Below are positions 43,947-53,800 of a DNA stretch of 64,000 nt, one piece after another. The position numbers were made by a program, and so were the translations under genes. The DNA is from an uncultured Porphyromonadaceae bacterium. Lineage in GTDB: Bacteria > Bacteroidota > Bacteroidia > Bacteroidales > Muribaculaceae. Under the pieces are notes generated by a model that was not told the origin of the DNA, ran no database searches, and saw only the letters and a program-made list of their open reading frames with translations. The stretch's first letter is position 1, and the number at the start of each line of letters is the position of its first letter. Location: NCBI GenBank assembly GCA_947174995.1, contig CAMWLC010000002.1:1-64000 (forward strand), written 5' to 3'.

Positions 43947-44951
43947 ATGTTGAACGCAATAATCACCGGCATAGCCTCATACGTGCCTGACGACATACTC
44001 GACAACGAGATGCTGTCGAAAATGGTGGATACCAACGACGAGTGGATCACGACCCGCGTCGGCATCAAGGAGCGCCGCATACTCCATGCCGAGGGCAAAG
44101 GCTCGAGTTTCCTCGGCATACAGGCCGTGGAGAAATTGCTCAACGATACCGGCACGGCACGCGGCGATGTGGACCTCCTGATCTGCGCCACCTCCAACCC
44201 CGACTACCGGTTTCCCTCCACAGCCTCGGTCATCACTCATCAGACCCGCCTCCCCAACGCATACGCATACGACATCCAGGCCGCCTGCGCCGGATTTCTC
44301 GTGGCGCTCCAGGCTGCCCGCGCATACGTGTCGGCCGGACTCAACAAGAAAGTCATCGTGGTGTGTGCCGAGAAGATGTCGAGCATGACCGACTATCAGG
44401 ACCGCGCCACGTGTCCCCTCTTCGGTGACGCCGCGGCAGCAGTGCTCGTGGAGCCCTGCGATGACCCCGCATTAGGTGTCATCGACGCTGAGTTCCATAT
44501 CGACGGCACAGGTCTGCCCCACCTTCTCTACAAGGCGGGAGGCTCCGTAAAACCCGCCTCCGCCGAGACCGTGGCGGCACGCGAGCATTACATCTACCAG
44601 GAGGGACGCGTGGTCTACAAAAACGCCGTGCGCGACATGCTCACCTCCACCCTCTCGGTGATGCAGCGTAACGGCCTGACCTTCGACGACGTGGACTGGC
44701 TCGTGCCTCACCAGGCCAACCTGCGCATCATCGAGGCCATCAGCGGACGCATCAATATCCCAGAGGAGAAAGTGCTCGTCAATATCCAGCACTACGGCAA
44801 CACCTCCGCCGCCTCGATACCCCTCTGTCTTGACGAATACAAACAGAAGCTCCGCAAGGGGGACAAGATCATGATGACCGCCTTCGGAGCCGGGTTCACA
44901 TGGGGCGCGATGTATCTCGTGTGGGCCATTGATCCCAAGAAGGAGGACTGA
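43947..44951 (+). CDS. fabH: Beta-ketoacyl-ACP synthase III
   Basis: A 334-aa enzyme that starts fatty acid synthesis by condensing acetyl-CoA with malonyl-ACP. The catalytic triad is visible: C114 in DIQAACAGFL, H255 in VPHQANLR and N285 in YGNTSAAS. The opening AIITGIASYVPDDILDN is standard. The start is ATG at 43947; an upstream in-frame TTG (43914) has no support. It follows rpmF after about 130 nt without a recognised gene. Confidence 0.97.
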   Translation: MLNAIITGIASYVPDDILDNEMLSKMVDTNDEWITTRVGIKERRILHAEGKGSSFLGIQAVEKLLNDTGTARGDVDLLICATSNPDYRFPSTASVITHQTRLPNAYAYDIQAACAGFLVALQAARAYVSAGLNKKVIVVCAEKMSSMTDYQDRATCPLFGDAAAAVLVEPCDDPALGVIDAEFHIDGTGLPHLLYKAGGSVKPASAETVAAREHYIYQEGRVVYKNAVRDMLTSTLSVMQRNGLTFDDVDWLVPHQANLRIIEAISGRINIPEEKVLVNIQHYGNTSAASIPLCLDEYKQKLRKGDKIMMTAFGAGFTWGAMYLVWAIDPKKED

Positions 44952-44974
44952 CTCCGCGCCCTCTGCGCGGCACG

Positions 44975-45036
44975 AAACGGGCCTCCGGTCCTGACCGCCC
45001 CCACACCGGGGCGCGACAGGGCCGGAGGCCCCGTTT
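44975..45036 (+). terminator. fabH terminator
   Basis: A 19-bp stem, 44975-44993 with 45017-45036, one bulge, ending in TTTT. Confidence 0.8.
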
Positions 45037-45114
45037 TCAACCTATTTCCCCCCGGAGGTGTTCTATCTATATAAATATAGTATATAACCGTAAAGAAACC
45101 CTATTCATAAGATT

Positions 45115-46032
45115 ATGGAAACACAGATCACAGACATCACCCCCGAGATTCCCCACCGCGCGGGATTCGTCAACATCGTAGGCAACCCCAACGTAGGTAA
45201 GTCCACCCTGATGAACGATCTCGTAGGAGAACGTATATCCATCATCACCTCCAAAGCCCAGACCACGCGCCACCGCATCATGGGCATCGTCAACACGCCC
45301 GAATACCAGATAGTCTATTCCGACACCCCCGGTGTGCTCAAGCCCAAATACAAGCTTCAGGAGACAATGCTGGAGTTTTCCGAGGGTGCCCTGACCGACG
45401 CCGACATCCTGCTCTACGTCACCGACGTGGTGGAGGATCCCGAGAAAAACAAGGATTTCCTCGACCGCGTGGCCAAGGAGAAGGTGCCCGTGCTTCTGGT
45501 CATCAACAAGGTGGACCTGTTGAAGAACAATGACGAGCTGGTGAGCATCATCGAAAGATGGAAGACGCGTCTGCCCAATGCGGAGGTATTCCCCCTGAGC
45601 GCTCTGGAGCACTTCAACGTGGACAACCTCAAGGCCCGCATCGTGGAGCTGCTTCCCCCCTCTCCCCCCTTCTTCGGCAAGGATGCCCTCACCGACAAGC
45701 CCTCGCGTTTCTTCGTCACCGAAATAATCCGCGAGAAACTGCTGCTCAATTACTCGCAGGAGATACCTTACAGCGCGGAAGTGGTGGTCGAGAAGTTTGA
45801 CGAGAAGGAGAACGCCATACACATCATGGCGGTCATCTACGTGGAGCGTGATTCCCAGAAGGGAATCATCATCGGCAAGGGGGGCGAGAGCATCAAGAAA
45901 GTCGGGATGCAGGCACGCCAGGACATCGAGAAATTCTTTGACAAGAGGGTGTACCTCGAGCTTTTCGTGAAGGTGGAGTCCGACTGGCGCAACCGCGAGA
46001 ACAAGCTCCGCGCCTTCGGATATACCGACTGA
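45115..46032 (+). CDS. era: GTPase Era
   Basis: A 305-aa GTPase that binds 16S rRNA and helps mature the 30S subunit. GTPase motifs: [10 protein letters not shown] (G1, near 23-32), DTPG (G3), NKVD (G4). The C-terminal KH domain contains GIIIGKGGESIKKVGMQARQDIEKFFDKRVYLELFVKV. It lies upstream of der with a 51-nt gap, a common pairing in Bacteroidales. Confidence 0.97.
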   Translation: METQITDITPEIPHRAGFVNIVGNPNVGKSTLMNDLVGERISIITSKAQTTRHRIMGIVNTPEYQIVYSDTPGVLKPKYKLQETMLEFSEGALTDADILLYVTDVVEDPEKNKDFLDRVAKEKVPVLLVINKVDLLKNNDELVSIIERWKTRLPNAEVFPLSALEHFNVDNLKARIVELLPPSPPFFGKDALTDKPSRFFVTEIIREKLLLNYSQEIPYSAEVVVEKFDEKENAIHIMAVIYVERDSQKGIIIGKGGESIKKVGMQARQDIEKFFDKRVYLELFVKVESDWRNRENKLRAFGYTD

Positions 46033-46083
46033 GTAATTATCACAACTGAATAATTATCAAAGCCATTACAGCAAACAGAAGCA

Positions 46084-47400
46084 ATGAGCAAATTAGTAGC
46101 AATAGTAGGGCGGCCGAATGTGGGTAAATCTACCCTATTCAACCGTTTGACGCAGACACGCTCAGCCATCGTCGACGACACCGCGGGCACCACGCGCGAC
46201 CGCCAGTACGGCAAGGTGGACTGGGACGGTCAGGAATTTTCGATCGTCGACACCGGCGGCTGGGTAGTCAACTCGGAGGATGTCTTCGAGGAGGAGATCA
46301 ACAAGCAGGTGCACATCGCCATAGACGAGGCGGACGTCATTCTCTTCGTGGTGGACGCCTCCAACGGCGTCACCGACCTCGACGACAAGGTGGCCGCAAT
46401 CCTGAGGCGCAGCAAGAAGCCCGTGATCCTCGTGGCCAACAAGGAGGACAAAGGGGATGCACGTTTCAATATCCCGGAGTTCTACAGCCTCGGCCTGGGG
46501 GACCCCGTGGAGGTGTCGTCGGCCAACGGCTCCGGCACGGGTGATCTGCTGGACAAGGTGGTGGCGGACTTTCCCGATGTCCCCGACGATGACAAGCCCG
46601 AGGAGGACATCGCCAAATTCGCCATCGTGGGGCGCCCGAATGCCGGAAAATCGAGCCTCATCAACGCCTTCATCGGCGAGGAGCGGCACATCGTCACCGA
46701 CATAGCCGGCACGACCCGCGACTCCATCTATCACCGTTACAATAAGTTCGGATTCGATTTCTATCTCGTGGACACGGCGGGTATACGCAAGAAACAAAAG
46801 GTCAACGAGGACATAGAATATTATTCGGTGATACGCTCCATCCGCGCCATCGAGGCTTCGGATGTCTGTATCCTCATGATCGACGCTACGCGAGGCATCG
46901 AGGCGCAGGACGGCAACATCTTCAGTCTGATCCAGCGCAACAAGAAGGGGCTGGTAGTATGTGTCAACAAGTGGGACCTCATCGAGGACCGCAGCCTGGA
47001 GGCCCAGAAACGCTACGAGGAGGCTATACGCGGCAAGTTCGCCCCCTTTGTGGACTTCCCCATCATCTTCACCTCCGCGCTGACGAAACAGCGCATATTC
47101 AAGGTGCTTGAGACGGCCATACAGGTGTATGAGAATCGCCGCCGCATCATACCGACGGCCCAGCTCAACAACTACCTGCTTGAGGAGATAGCCCTCACCC
47201 CTCCCCCCTCGAACAAGGGGAAGTTCGTGAAGATAAAGTATGTCACCATGCTGAAGGAATCGATCATACCGACCTTCGTATTCTTCTGCAACCTTCCGCA
47301 GTGGGTCAAGGAGCCCTACCGCCGTTTCCTGGAGAACAAGATACGCTCCAAGTGGGATTTTCACGGCACTCCCATCCAGATCTTCATGCGCGACAAATAA
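46084..47400 (+). CDS. der: GTPase Der (EngA)
   Basis: A 438-aa double GTPase for 50S ribosome assembly. Two G1 motifs, [14 protein letters not shown] (8-21) and [14 protein letters not shown] (about 182-195), each have their own DTxG and NKxD. The C-terminal KH-like domain ends IQIFMRDK. Length and layout are normal. A 28-bp hairpin follows immediately. Confidence 0.98.
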   Translation: MSKLVAIVGRPNVGKSTLFNRLTQTRSAIVDDTAGTTRDRQYGKVDWDGQEFSIVDTGGWVVNSEDVFEEEINKQVHIAIDEADVILFVVDASNGVTDLDDKVAAILRRSKKPVILVANKEDKGDARFNIPEFYSLGLGDPVEVSSANGSGTGDLLDKVVADFPDVPDDDKPEEDIAKFAIVGRPNAGKSSLINAFIGEERHIVTDIAGTTRDSIYHRYNKFGFDFYLVDTAGIRKKQKVNEDIEYYSVIRSIRAIEASDVCILMIDATRGIEAQDGNIFSLIQRNKKGLVVCVNKWDLIEDRSLEAQKRYEEAIRGKFAPFVDFPIIFTSALTKQRIFKVLETAIQVYENRRRIIPTAQLNNYLLEEIALTPPPSNKGKFVKIKYVTMLKESIIPTFVFFCNLPQWVKEPYRRFLENKIRSKWDFHGTPIQIFMRDK

Positions 47401-47405
47401 CACCG

Positions 47406-47467
47406 CACTCTACATACAAGTCCCCCCGCCCGGCATGGCCCGGGCGGGGGGACTTGTATGTAGAGTG
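47406..47467. terminator. 28-bp perfect hairpin between der and secreted-protein run
   Basis: Positions 47406-47433 pair perfectly with 47440-47467 around CATGGC, including a run of six C opposite six G. It lies between converging genes and serves both. Confidence 0.9.
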
Positions 47468-47478
47468 TATAGGGGGGA

Positions 47479-49140
47479 TTACTTGCGGGGAGCGCGGCGT
47501 GTCTTGGGGCCGCGGGCGTGACACTTGGCGGGTGCCTGCATATCGGAATCGCGCACGGTGTGCACCTTCGTGGTCCAGCTGCCGGTGATGCTGTAACCCT
47601 TCGAGGTCTTGAGGTCGAAATCAAACTTCTGTGTCTCGGTCTCGGGATCTACGGTGGTGACGGTGATTGTGCCCTCGTAGATGGGGGCGATGAAGGTGTT
47701 GTAGCCCTCGTCGTCCACTTCGTCAAGGTCGCCATACCAGGTGAAGATCATATCCTGAGCGTAGTTGCGTATGCCGCGCAGTGCCACTCCATCCTTGAAT
47801 TCGGAACTGATGGGGTATACACCGTCTTTGAGTTTGTCGCTCTCGCAGAAGAGCTCGGCGCTGATGTAGTCGCCTCCGCTGAAGGTGGGATCTGTGAACA
47901 TCACGATGTGGGAGTTGAGTCCGGGCCAGAGATAGTCGCCCATCACGTAGTTGACACACACGGCTTTCTCGTTGCGATCCAGGTCAAGATCTACATTGCG
48001 GTCCACATAGTCGGCCATAGGGGGCTCGGAGATATCGTTATCGCACTTGTTGATGATTTGGGGTGTGCCCTGGTATTCTCCGCGGATGTGGACTCCGTTC
48101 TCGGCTATGAGATCAAACTTGAAATGGTGGCCGTTGTCGCTCACCGTCACCTCTCCGCCGTTGATGAGGGCGAGGCGGCGGCGACCCTTGGAGTCGATGT
48201 GCATTATGTAGGTGTTGGTGGGGGTCAGGGTGCCGAATACGTCGGTGATGACGCCGCGCTTGAAGGTGTAAGGGGGATATGTGAATTCGAAGACGGCATC
48301 GCGGGGATCGACCGTGTATGTGCCGTCGGCCACGAGGACAGGACGGAAGTTGACGGGATCGGGATTCTTGGGGGCGTAGAGGTCGAGGTTGAGCCAGTAT
48401 CCCTCCACCATCTGGTCGTTGTGGTCGAAGTATCCGTTGTAGAACTGCACGGCCATGTCATCGGTGAAGGGGACATACCAGTTGCCCCAGTATAGGCCTT
48501 GTGCCATATCGAAGGGGATATCCTGGTCTTCCTGGAATTCCTCGTAGACCATATGTCCGGGTATGAATTCGATAGCCCCTTGGTAACGTATGTTGACGAT
48601 TGAGCCGTCCATGGCGTTCATCTCGCAGCGGATGTCGTAATCGCCGTTGTCGGCCCGGCGCACGTCGATGGCACCGCCGAACATGAACATATCCACCACT
48701 CCGTCCTCGTCTTCGGTGACGCGGATCCAGAGGCCCGATTTCTCGAGGTTCCAGGTGAAGGGCTCCGAGGTCAGGCCCGCGCGGTAGTATCCGGCGGGGA
48801 GCTGCGCGTTGTAGGGGTCTTCGGCGAGATTACCCACGAGGGTGAGGGTGAGCTGGATGCCTCCGATCACTTCGGGCTCGCCATACTGGTCGGTGCCGCA
48901 GTCTGTGATCGTTAGGTTGTAGAAGGCACTGGTGTTGCTCTGGGGATTGTAGTAGCCGGTGCCGAGCAAGCGGTCAGCCTGCACATAGTTGGGGGCGTTC
49001 TCGAAGGTGATTCTGTTCACGTCAGAGGTCTCGTAGACGCGTTTCTCACCGTCGGTGGTGGTCACCACCACCTGAAATTGCTGTGCGCAAGCGAGGCCCG
49101 AGACAGCGAGTGCGAGGGCTGCGAATATATTTCTTTTCAT
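47479..49140 (-). CDS. Large secreted protein of unknown function
   Basis: A 553-aa protein with a clear signal peptide (IFAALALAVSGLACA). After it comes QQFQVVVTTTDGEKRVYETSDVNRITFE, a strand motif that recurs in the 290-aa protein upstream (DGTYTKYNTDYVQEVTFQ). The body is acidic, beta-rich and full of aromatic residues, without a catalytic motif I recognise. The final 15 residues are abruptly basic (KCHARGPKTRRAPRK), an odd end for such a protein. It is the last of three closely spaced secreted-protein genes (12-nt gap). A carbohydrate-binding or surface-adhesion role is only a guess from the neighbouring amylase. Confidence 0.75.
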   Translation of the reverse strand: MKRNIFAALALAVSGLACAQQFQVVVTTTDGEKRVYETSDVNRITFENAPNYVQADRLLGTGYYNPQSNTSAFYNLTITDCGTDQYGEPEVIGGIQLTLTLVGNLAEDPYNAQLPAGYYRAGLTSEPFTWNLEKSGLWIRVTEDEDGVVDMFMFGGAIDVRRADNGDYDIRCEMNAMDGSIVNIRYQGAIEFIPGHMVYEEFQEDQDIPFDMAQGLYWGNWYVPFTDDMAVQFYNGYFDHNDQMVEGYWLNLDLYAPKNPDPVNFRPVLVADGTYTVDPRDAVFEFTYPPYTFKRGVITDVFGTLTPTNTYIMHIDSKGRRRLALINGGEVTVSDNGHHFKFDLIAENGVHIRGEYQGTPQIINKCDNDISEPPMADYVDRNVDLDLDRNEKAVCVNYVMGDYLWPGLNSHIVMFTDPTFSGGDYISAELFCESDKLKDGVYPISSEFKDGVALRGIRNYAQDMIFTWYGDLDEVDDEGYNTFIAPIYEGTITVTTVDPETETQKFDFDLKTSKGYSITGSWTTKVHTVRDSDMQAPAKCHARGPKTRRAPRK

Positions 49141-49152
49141 GATGCTGGAGTC

Positions 49153-49632
49153 TTATTTGATGAATTTGAATGAGTGGCCTGCGGCGCTGACGGCGTAGAC
49201 ACCCTTTGCGAGGTTTCCGACGGCGGCTTCGGCGCGTCCGTTCTCATCGGCGCTGACGGAAAGGAGGAGTGCCCCCTTCATGTCGTGGATGGTGAGCGTG
49301 GAGCCGGCCTTGAGGCCCTCGGCGCTCAGGAGTCCGCCCGCGAGACTGAAGGTCACTGCGTCGGAGCCGACGGTGGCCACGGAGGTCATGTCGCCCACAA
49401 ATGTCATGGATGCTATCTGAGCCATGGGCATGGAGACGGAGTCGTCGTTGATGTCGGTGAGCACGAGGTCAGTGCCCGAGAATGTAATTACGGGGTCAAG
49501 GGTGAATCTGAATGTCACGGCTTCCCCGGCCTTGGTGGTGATCTGCAGCGATCTGCGCTGTATGTCGGCGTCCGCATGGGCTGCCGCCAGACCTGACAGC
49601 AGCATTATCACGGCTATTATTATTCTGTTCAT
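49153..49632 (-). CDS. Small secreted protein consisting mainly of a T9SS-like tail
   Basis: A 159-aa protein. Signal peptide (IIIAVIMLLSGLAAAHA), then a short beta region (residues 25-80 with the strand VSMPMAQIASMTFVGD), then from about 95 a domain ending LAKGVYAVSAAGHSFKFIK that looks like a type A sorting domain. Almost nothing remains between signal and tail, so the protein may be a carrier or a remnant of a larger cargo. It lies between the 290-aa and 553-aa genes (42-nt and 12-nt gaps). Confidence 0.75.
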   Translation of the reverse strand: MNRIIIAVIMLLSGLAAAHADADIQRRSLQITTKAGEAVTFRFTLDPVITFSGTDLVLTDINDDSVSMPMAQIASMTFVGDMTSVATVGSDAVTFSLAGGLLSAEGLKAGSTLTIHDMKGALLLSVSADENGRAEAAVGNLAKGVYAVSAAGHSFKFIK

Positions 49633-49674
49633 CTTGTTTCAGGTATTTGGGGTTTGGGGGTTGTAGGGCCTGAT

Positions 49675-50547
49675 TTACTTGTCGGTATCAAAATCTATTT
49701 CTCCCTTGTAATTGATGAGGTACTTACGGCCGTCCACGTTCTCGAGATCCAGGGTGATGACGTAATCCTTTCCCTCCAGAGCCACGGTGGCGGTGCCGCG
49801 CACCTTGCTGGTGTAGTTGGGTTTGAACATATCGATGGATGAGTGGGGACCGAAGTTGCCGGGTCCTGGGGTCTCGGAGTAAGTGTATGTGCCGGGAGTG
49901 AGGGTGGTGGCGTCGGCGTCGCAGAAGAAGTCGATGGTCAGCTCATACTTCCAGTCGACGTCGTTAAACCGGAGACAGAACTCGCCGGGCACCTGTCCGT
50001 TGATGGGGATCACCCTGCATCCTACGGCGGGAACGTTGTAGAGCGGGCCATAACCCGGAAGTTCGCCGTGATACACCGCCTTGAAGGGGGTGGCGTCGGA
50101 GAGAGTGAAATCAAGGGTGATGGTGTAGTCGTTGCCGGTGTTGGAGACGATCATCTTGCCGGCCTGGATTCCGAGTTTAGTGCCGTTGAGAGTCACCCAG
50201 GAATAGTTGGGTGCGGAATCGAAGGTCATGGGAGTGTTGGCGGCACTGAGCTCATACACGCCGGAGTTGAGGTATAGCGCATCTTCGGGTCCGCACACAT
50301 AGAGGCAGACCGAGACGCCTTCAGCGGTAAACTCGATGTCGGCGGTGCCTTTGGAATAGCTTTGGACCTTGACGCCGGTCAGGGCTACTGCTTCCTGAGC
50401 GGTCACTTCCTGGAAGGTCACTTCCTGCACGTAGTCCGTGTTGTACTTCGTGTAGGTGCCGTCCGGAGCATAGATGGTCATGCTCTGCGCCGAGGCGCCC
50501 AGCACGCACATAGCTCCCAGGAGGGCTGTGGTAAAGAATTTCTTCAT
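49675..50547 (-). CDS. Secreted beta-rich protein of unknown function
   Basis: A 290-aa protein with a signal peptide (FFTTALLGAMCVLGASA) followed by MTIYAPDGTYTKYNTDYVQEVTF, the same opening strand motif as the 553-aa protein. Two related halves appear (GVYELSAANTPMTFDSAPN near 100; GTYTYSETPGPGNFGPHSS near 215), each followed by a G-x-x-x-V/I strand pair such as YTITLDFTL and YVITLDLENV. This suggests internal duplication. No sorting tail is visible. It begins the secreted-protein run, about 100 nt downstream of a -7 element at 50651-50659. Confidence 0.75.
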   Translation of the reverse strand: MKKFFTTALLGAMCVLGASAQSMTIYAPDGTYTKYNTDYVQEVTFQEVTAQEAVALTGVKVQSYSKGTADIEFTAEGVSVCLYVCGPEDALYLNSGVYELSAANTPMTFDSAPNYSWVTLNGTKLGIQAGKMIVSNTGNDYTITLDFTLSDATPFKAVYHGELPGYGPLYNVPAVGCRVIPINGQVPGEFCLRFNDVDWKYELTIDFFCDADATTLTPGTYTYSETPGPGNFGPHSSIDMFKPNYTSKVRGTATVALEGKDYVITLDLENVDGRKYLINYKGEIDFDTDK

Positions 50548-50650
50548 AGATGTGATATTAAGTAGTTGTTGTTGGGTTACAGGTTATTGTTGGGTCAGGG
50601 GTTATAGTTCAAGGGTTATAGCGGCTTCCCCGTGCGAAAGCTGTCGGAAA

Positions 50651-50659
50651 GCAAATTTA
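50651..50659 (-). promoter_or_regulatory. Possible -7 element of secreted-protein run
   Basis: Minus-strand TAAATTTGC (50659-50651). The -33 element is weak. The leader of about 98 nt contains repeated GGTTAT and GTTGGGT units (50571-50620). Confidence 0.4.
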
Positions 50660-50731
50660 GTAATTTATTTTCATTTTTACACGGTTTTTAGAGGATTTTT
50701 AACATGTTGTGAAACATAATAGGGTTAAAAT

Positions 50732-50773
50732 CATAAATCCCGACGGCATTTCCTTATGCCGTCGGGATTTATG
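50732..50773 (-). terminator. Amylase terminator
   Basis: An 18-bp perfect stem, 50732-50749 with 50756-50773, loop TTCCTT, lying 47 nt after the alpha-amylase stop codon. Confidence 0.8.
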
Positions 50774-50819
50774 TAAGTGTTCAAATTTGAACACCCTCTT
50801 ATGATTACGTTGCGGGGAA

Positions 50820-53800
50820 TCAGCGGATGCGGATCTTGTTGGTCTTCGAGCCTTTGCGCACGATGTAGATGCCGGGTGTGGGATTGTCCACGCGCACGCC
50901 CTGGAGGTTGTATATCTCCACGGGGGTGTTGTCCTCGCCAACGATCTCCACGGCTACGGAGTGGCCGACATAGACACCCTCGTCGCTCCAGTTGCGGTTG
51001 CCGAGACCCTTGTAGAGGTGTCCGTCGATGAGGTTGGTGATGTCATTGGTCTGGTCGCCGCTGCCGTTGTTGAAGACGACTCCGGTGGTGCCGAGGGGCA
51101 CTACATACTTGTAGATGAAGGGAGCTACTTCCGACATCTCGTTGCCGGGCCAGGAGGTTTCGTCCACGGGCCAGTGGTGGATGAGCACTCGGCTCCAGGA
51201 GGTCACGCTATTGTCATAGTAGACGGTGATGCCTTCGGGCTCCACGGGAGTCTCGGTCTTGGTGTAGACGGCCTGTCCGGTCTTGGTCTCGCCGTTGCCG
51301 GTGGCGCTCCAGGTCACGGTGACGCTCTGTCCTACGGCCATGTCGCCGCCGATGGTGAAGGTGGTCTCGCGGCCGTTGATGGCCACTTGTGCGCCGTTGC
51401 CGATGCGATACCATGCGGACTCGGCGTTGCTGACAGTGGCGGTGACGGTGAGGACATCGGAGAAGTTGCCGCCGTTGGGCGAGAGTTTCACCACGGGGAG
51501 GGGAGTGACGTTGACATCGATTTTCTTGGCTGAGGAGGCTCCGTCATACTCGAAGTAGGTGTCGGAGGTGATACCGGTGATGTCGCCGGTCTGCTGGCCG
51601 CCGTTGTTGAAGATGACGTTGACGGACTCCATGTCGTCAAACGTGTAGTAGTAGAAGTCGCGTCCGTCCACGGTGACGGTCTCGCTCAGCGTCTTGCCGG
51701 GCCATGCGCCGCAGGGCTGCACGTCGGCTCCGCTGCCGTTCACGCCCCATGCGTAGATGGTGGGCTTGGAGGGGGAGGTCACGTATACGGTGATGGTGGC
51801 GTTGGGATCGACTTTCTTGTAGGAGAGGGTGCCGGTGAAGGATTCTCCGTTCTCGTCGGTGGCTCCCCAGTTGACGCTGACGCTCTGGCCGTAGGCCATG
51901 TCGGCGCCGATGGTGAAGGTGGAGCTGTTGCCGGCCACGAGGTTGACGCGCTCTTTGCCGGCCACCTGATACCATCCTGCCACGGCGCTCTCGTTGAGGC
52001 GGGCGGTGACGGAGAGGGTCTCGGTGCGGAAGGCTCCGCCTGCAGGGGAGAAGGTCACTTCGGCATCGCTGACGGCGTCAGCGGCGGTGTAGTAGGAGGT
52101 GGTGCCGGGATCGGTGAAGGATACGCTGCCGCCGTGGGCCACGGAGGAGGTCTCATATATGAATTTGCCGTCCTTGCCGACCTTGCCGCCGTTCCAGTCC
52201 TTTACGAGCACGCGCACCTGGCCCTTGTTGGAGGGGGCGTCTACGGTGATTGTGCCGCCGCCCTGGTAGGTCTTGCCGGTCACGAGGTCAGTGTATGTGC
52301 CGGCGGGAACCCCGGTGAATGTGGCGCCGCCGTTGAGGGCCACCAGGGCGTAGGAGTCTTTCCATGCGCGTTTGAAGGCGTGACCCCCCTTGGCGGTGCA
52401 TCCGTCGAAGGTGTACTGTCCCTTACGCAACGCGGGCACTGCGGCGCGGATCTGGTTGAGGCGGATGATGTGCTGCGCGAGGTCGGCGCCGAGGGTCTTG
52501 GCCACATTGCCGCTGGCGGCGTAGGAGCCGAAGTCGTCTGCGGTCACGTCACCCTCAAGGTATGTGCCGAAGTATGCGCGGCCCGATTCCTTGACGGGCA
52601 TGTCGGTGCCTCCGGCATCGACCTTCTTGCCGGCCTGGAACTCCACCTCCGTGCCGTAGTAGATGCAGGGGATGCCGCGGAAGGTGAACATCAGCGAGAG
52701 GTTTTCGGCCCACTGCTGAGTGCCGCCGTTGAAGCGGGTGCCGTCGTTGGGTCCGGGGCAATAGTCGTGGGAGTCGACGTAGACCACGTTGTAGGAGGCG
52801 TCGTTGTAGTACTTGTCTCCGCTCTTGGCCACGCCCACGGCTGCCGATGCATTGTTGAAGTTGTAGTGCATCGGGAAGTCGATGATGGAGAAACCGCTGT
52901 AGTCGGTGTAGTCAGGCTCGTGCCATGCGCCGTTCTTGAGGAAGACGTTGTTTGACTCGCGCGTCACCGAGGGCTCCTCAAGACAGAGGAGCTGGTTGCC
53001 GTACTGGTTGTCGTTGCCTTCGAGAATCTCCACGGTGTCCCAGTATGAGGCGTCGTGGTTCCAGCGGTCCACGAGGTCCTGGGGCGACTTCCAGGTGTAG
53101 AAGTAGCTGGAGAGATTGGGCTGGTTGCGATAGGTGACTTCGGAGAAGCGTGCGCAGCACTCGCCAAACATGAAGAAGGGGGCCTGGTTGAGGCGCTTCG
53201 ACTTATATTTCTCGCCCAGCTCGAGAAACTGCGGTATGAACATAGTATTGAACGTCAGGCGCGAGATGTGGCCCGTGGTGTCGATGCGGAATCCGTCGAC
53301 GCCCATCTCGATGAATTTGCCGTAGCACTTCACCAGGTATTCGGCCACGGCGGGGTTCTCTGTGTTGAGGTCCACGCAGTCACCCGCGATCTGGCCCCAC
53401 CATCGGCTGGGAAAGTCCCAGTTCCAGGCGGTGGCGAGATGGTGCCAGTAGTTGTGGGAGTCGTGGTTCTGGCCGTCGGTGTTCTTGATATATTTGAAGC
53501 GGGTGGGATACTGCTGGGTGTTGGGGTCCAGTTTCCAGTATGCCTTGCCGCCGAGTTTTTCCTCATCGGGGATGAGGGAGGCCTCCACGCTCGCCTGATT
53601 GCGGATGTTCTGCGAGCGGTCGAAGAGGTGGCAGAAATTGTCCTCGCCGAAGTTGCCGGTGTGGTTGAGCACGATGTCGAGGATGACCTTCATCCCCTTG
53701 GCGTGCGCGGCGTCGATGAGGTCCTGGAACTTCACGTCCTCCTGCGCGCCCCAGGACTTGCGGCTCTCATATCGGAGATCCACCTTGGAGAAGTCCATGG

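Noticed and set aside
45036..45114. A regulatory RNA before era
   Set aside because: The AT-rich spacer shows no strong helix beyond the fabH terminator.
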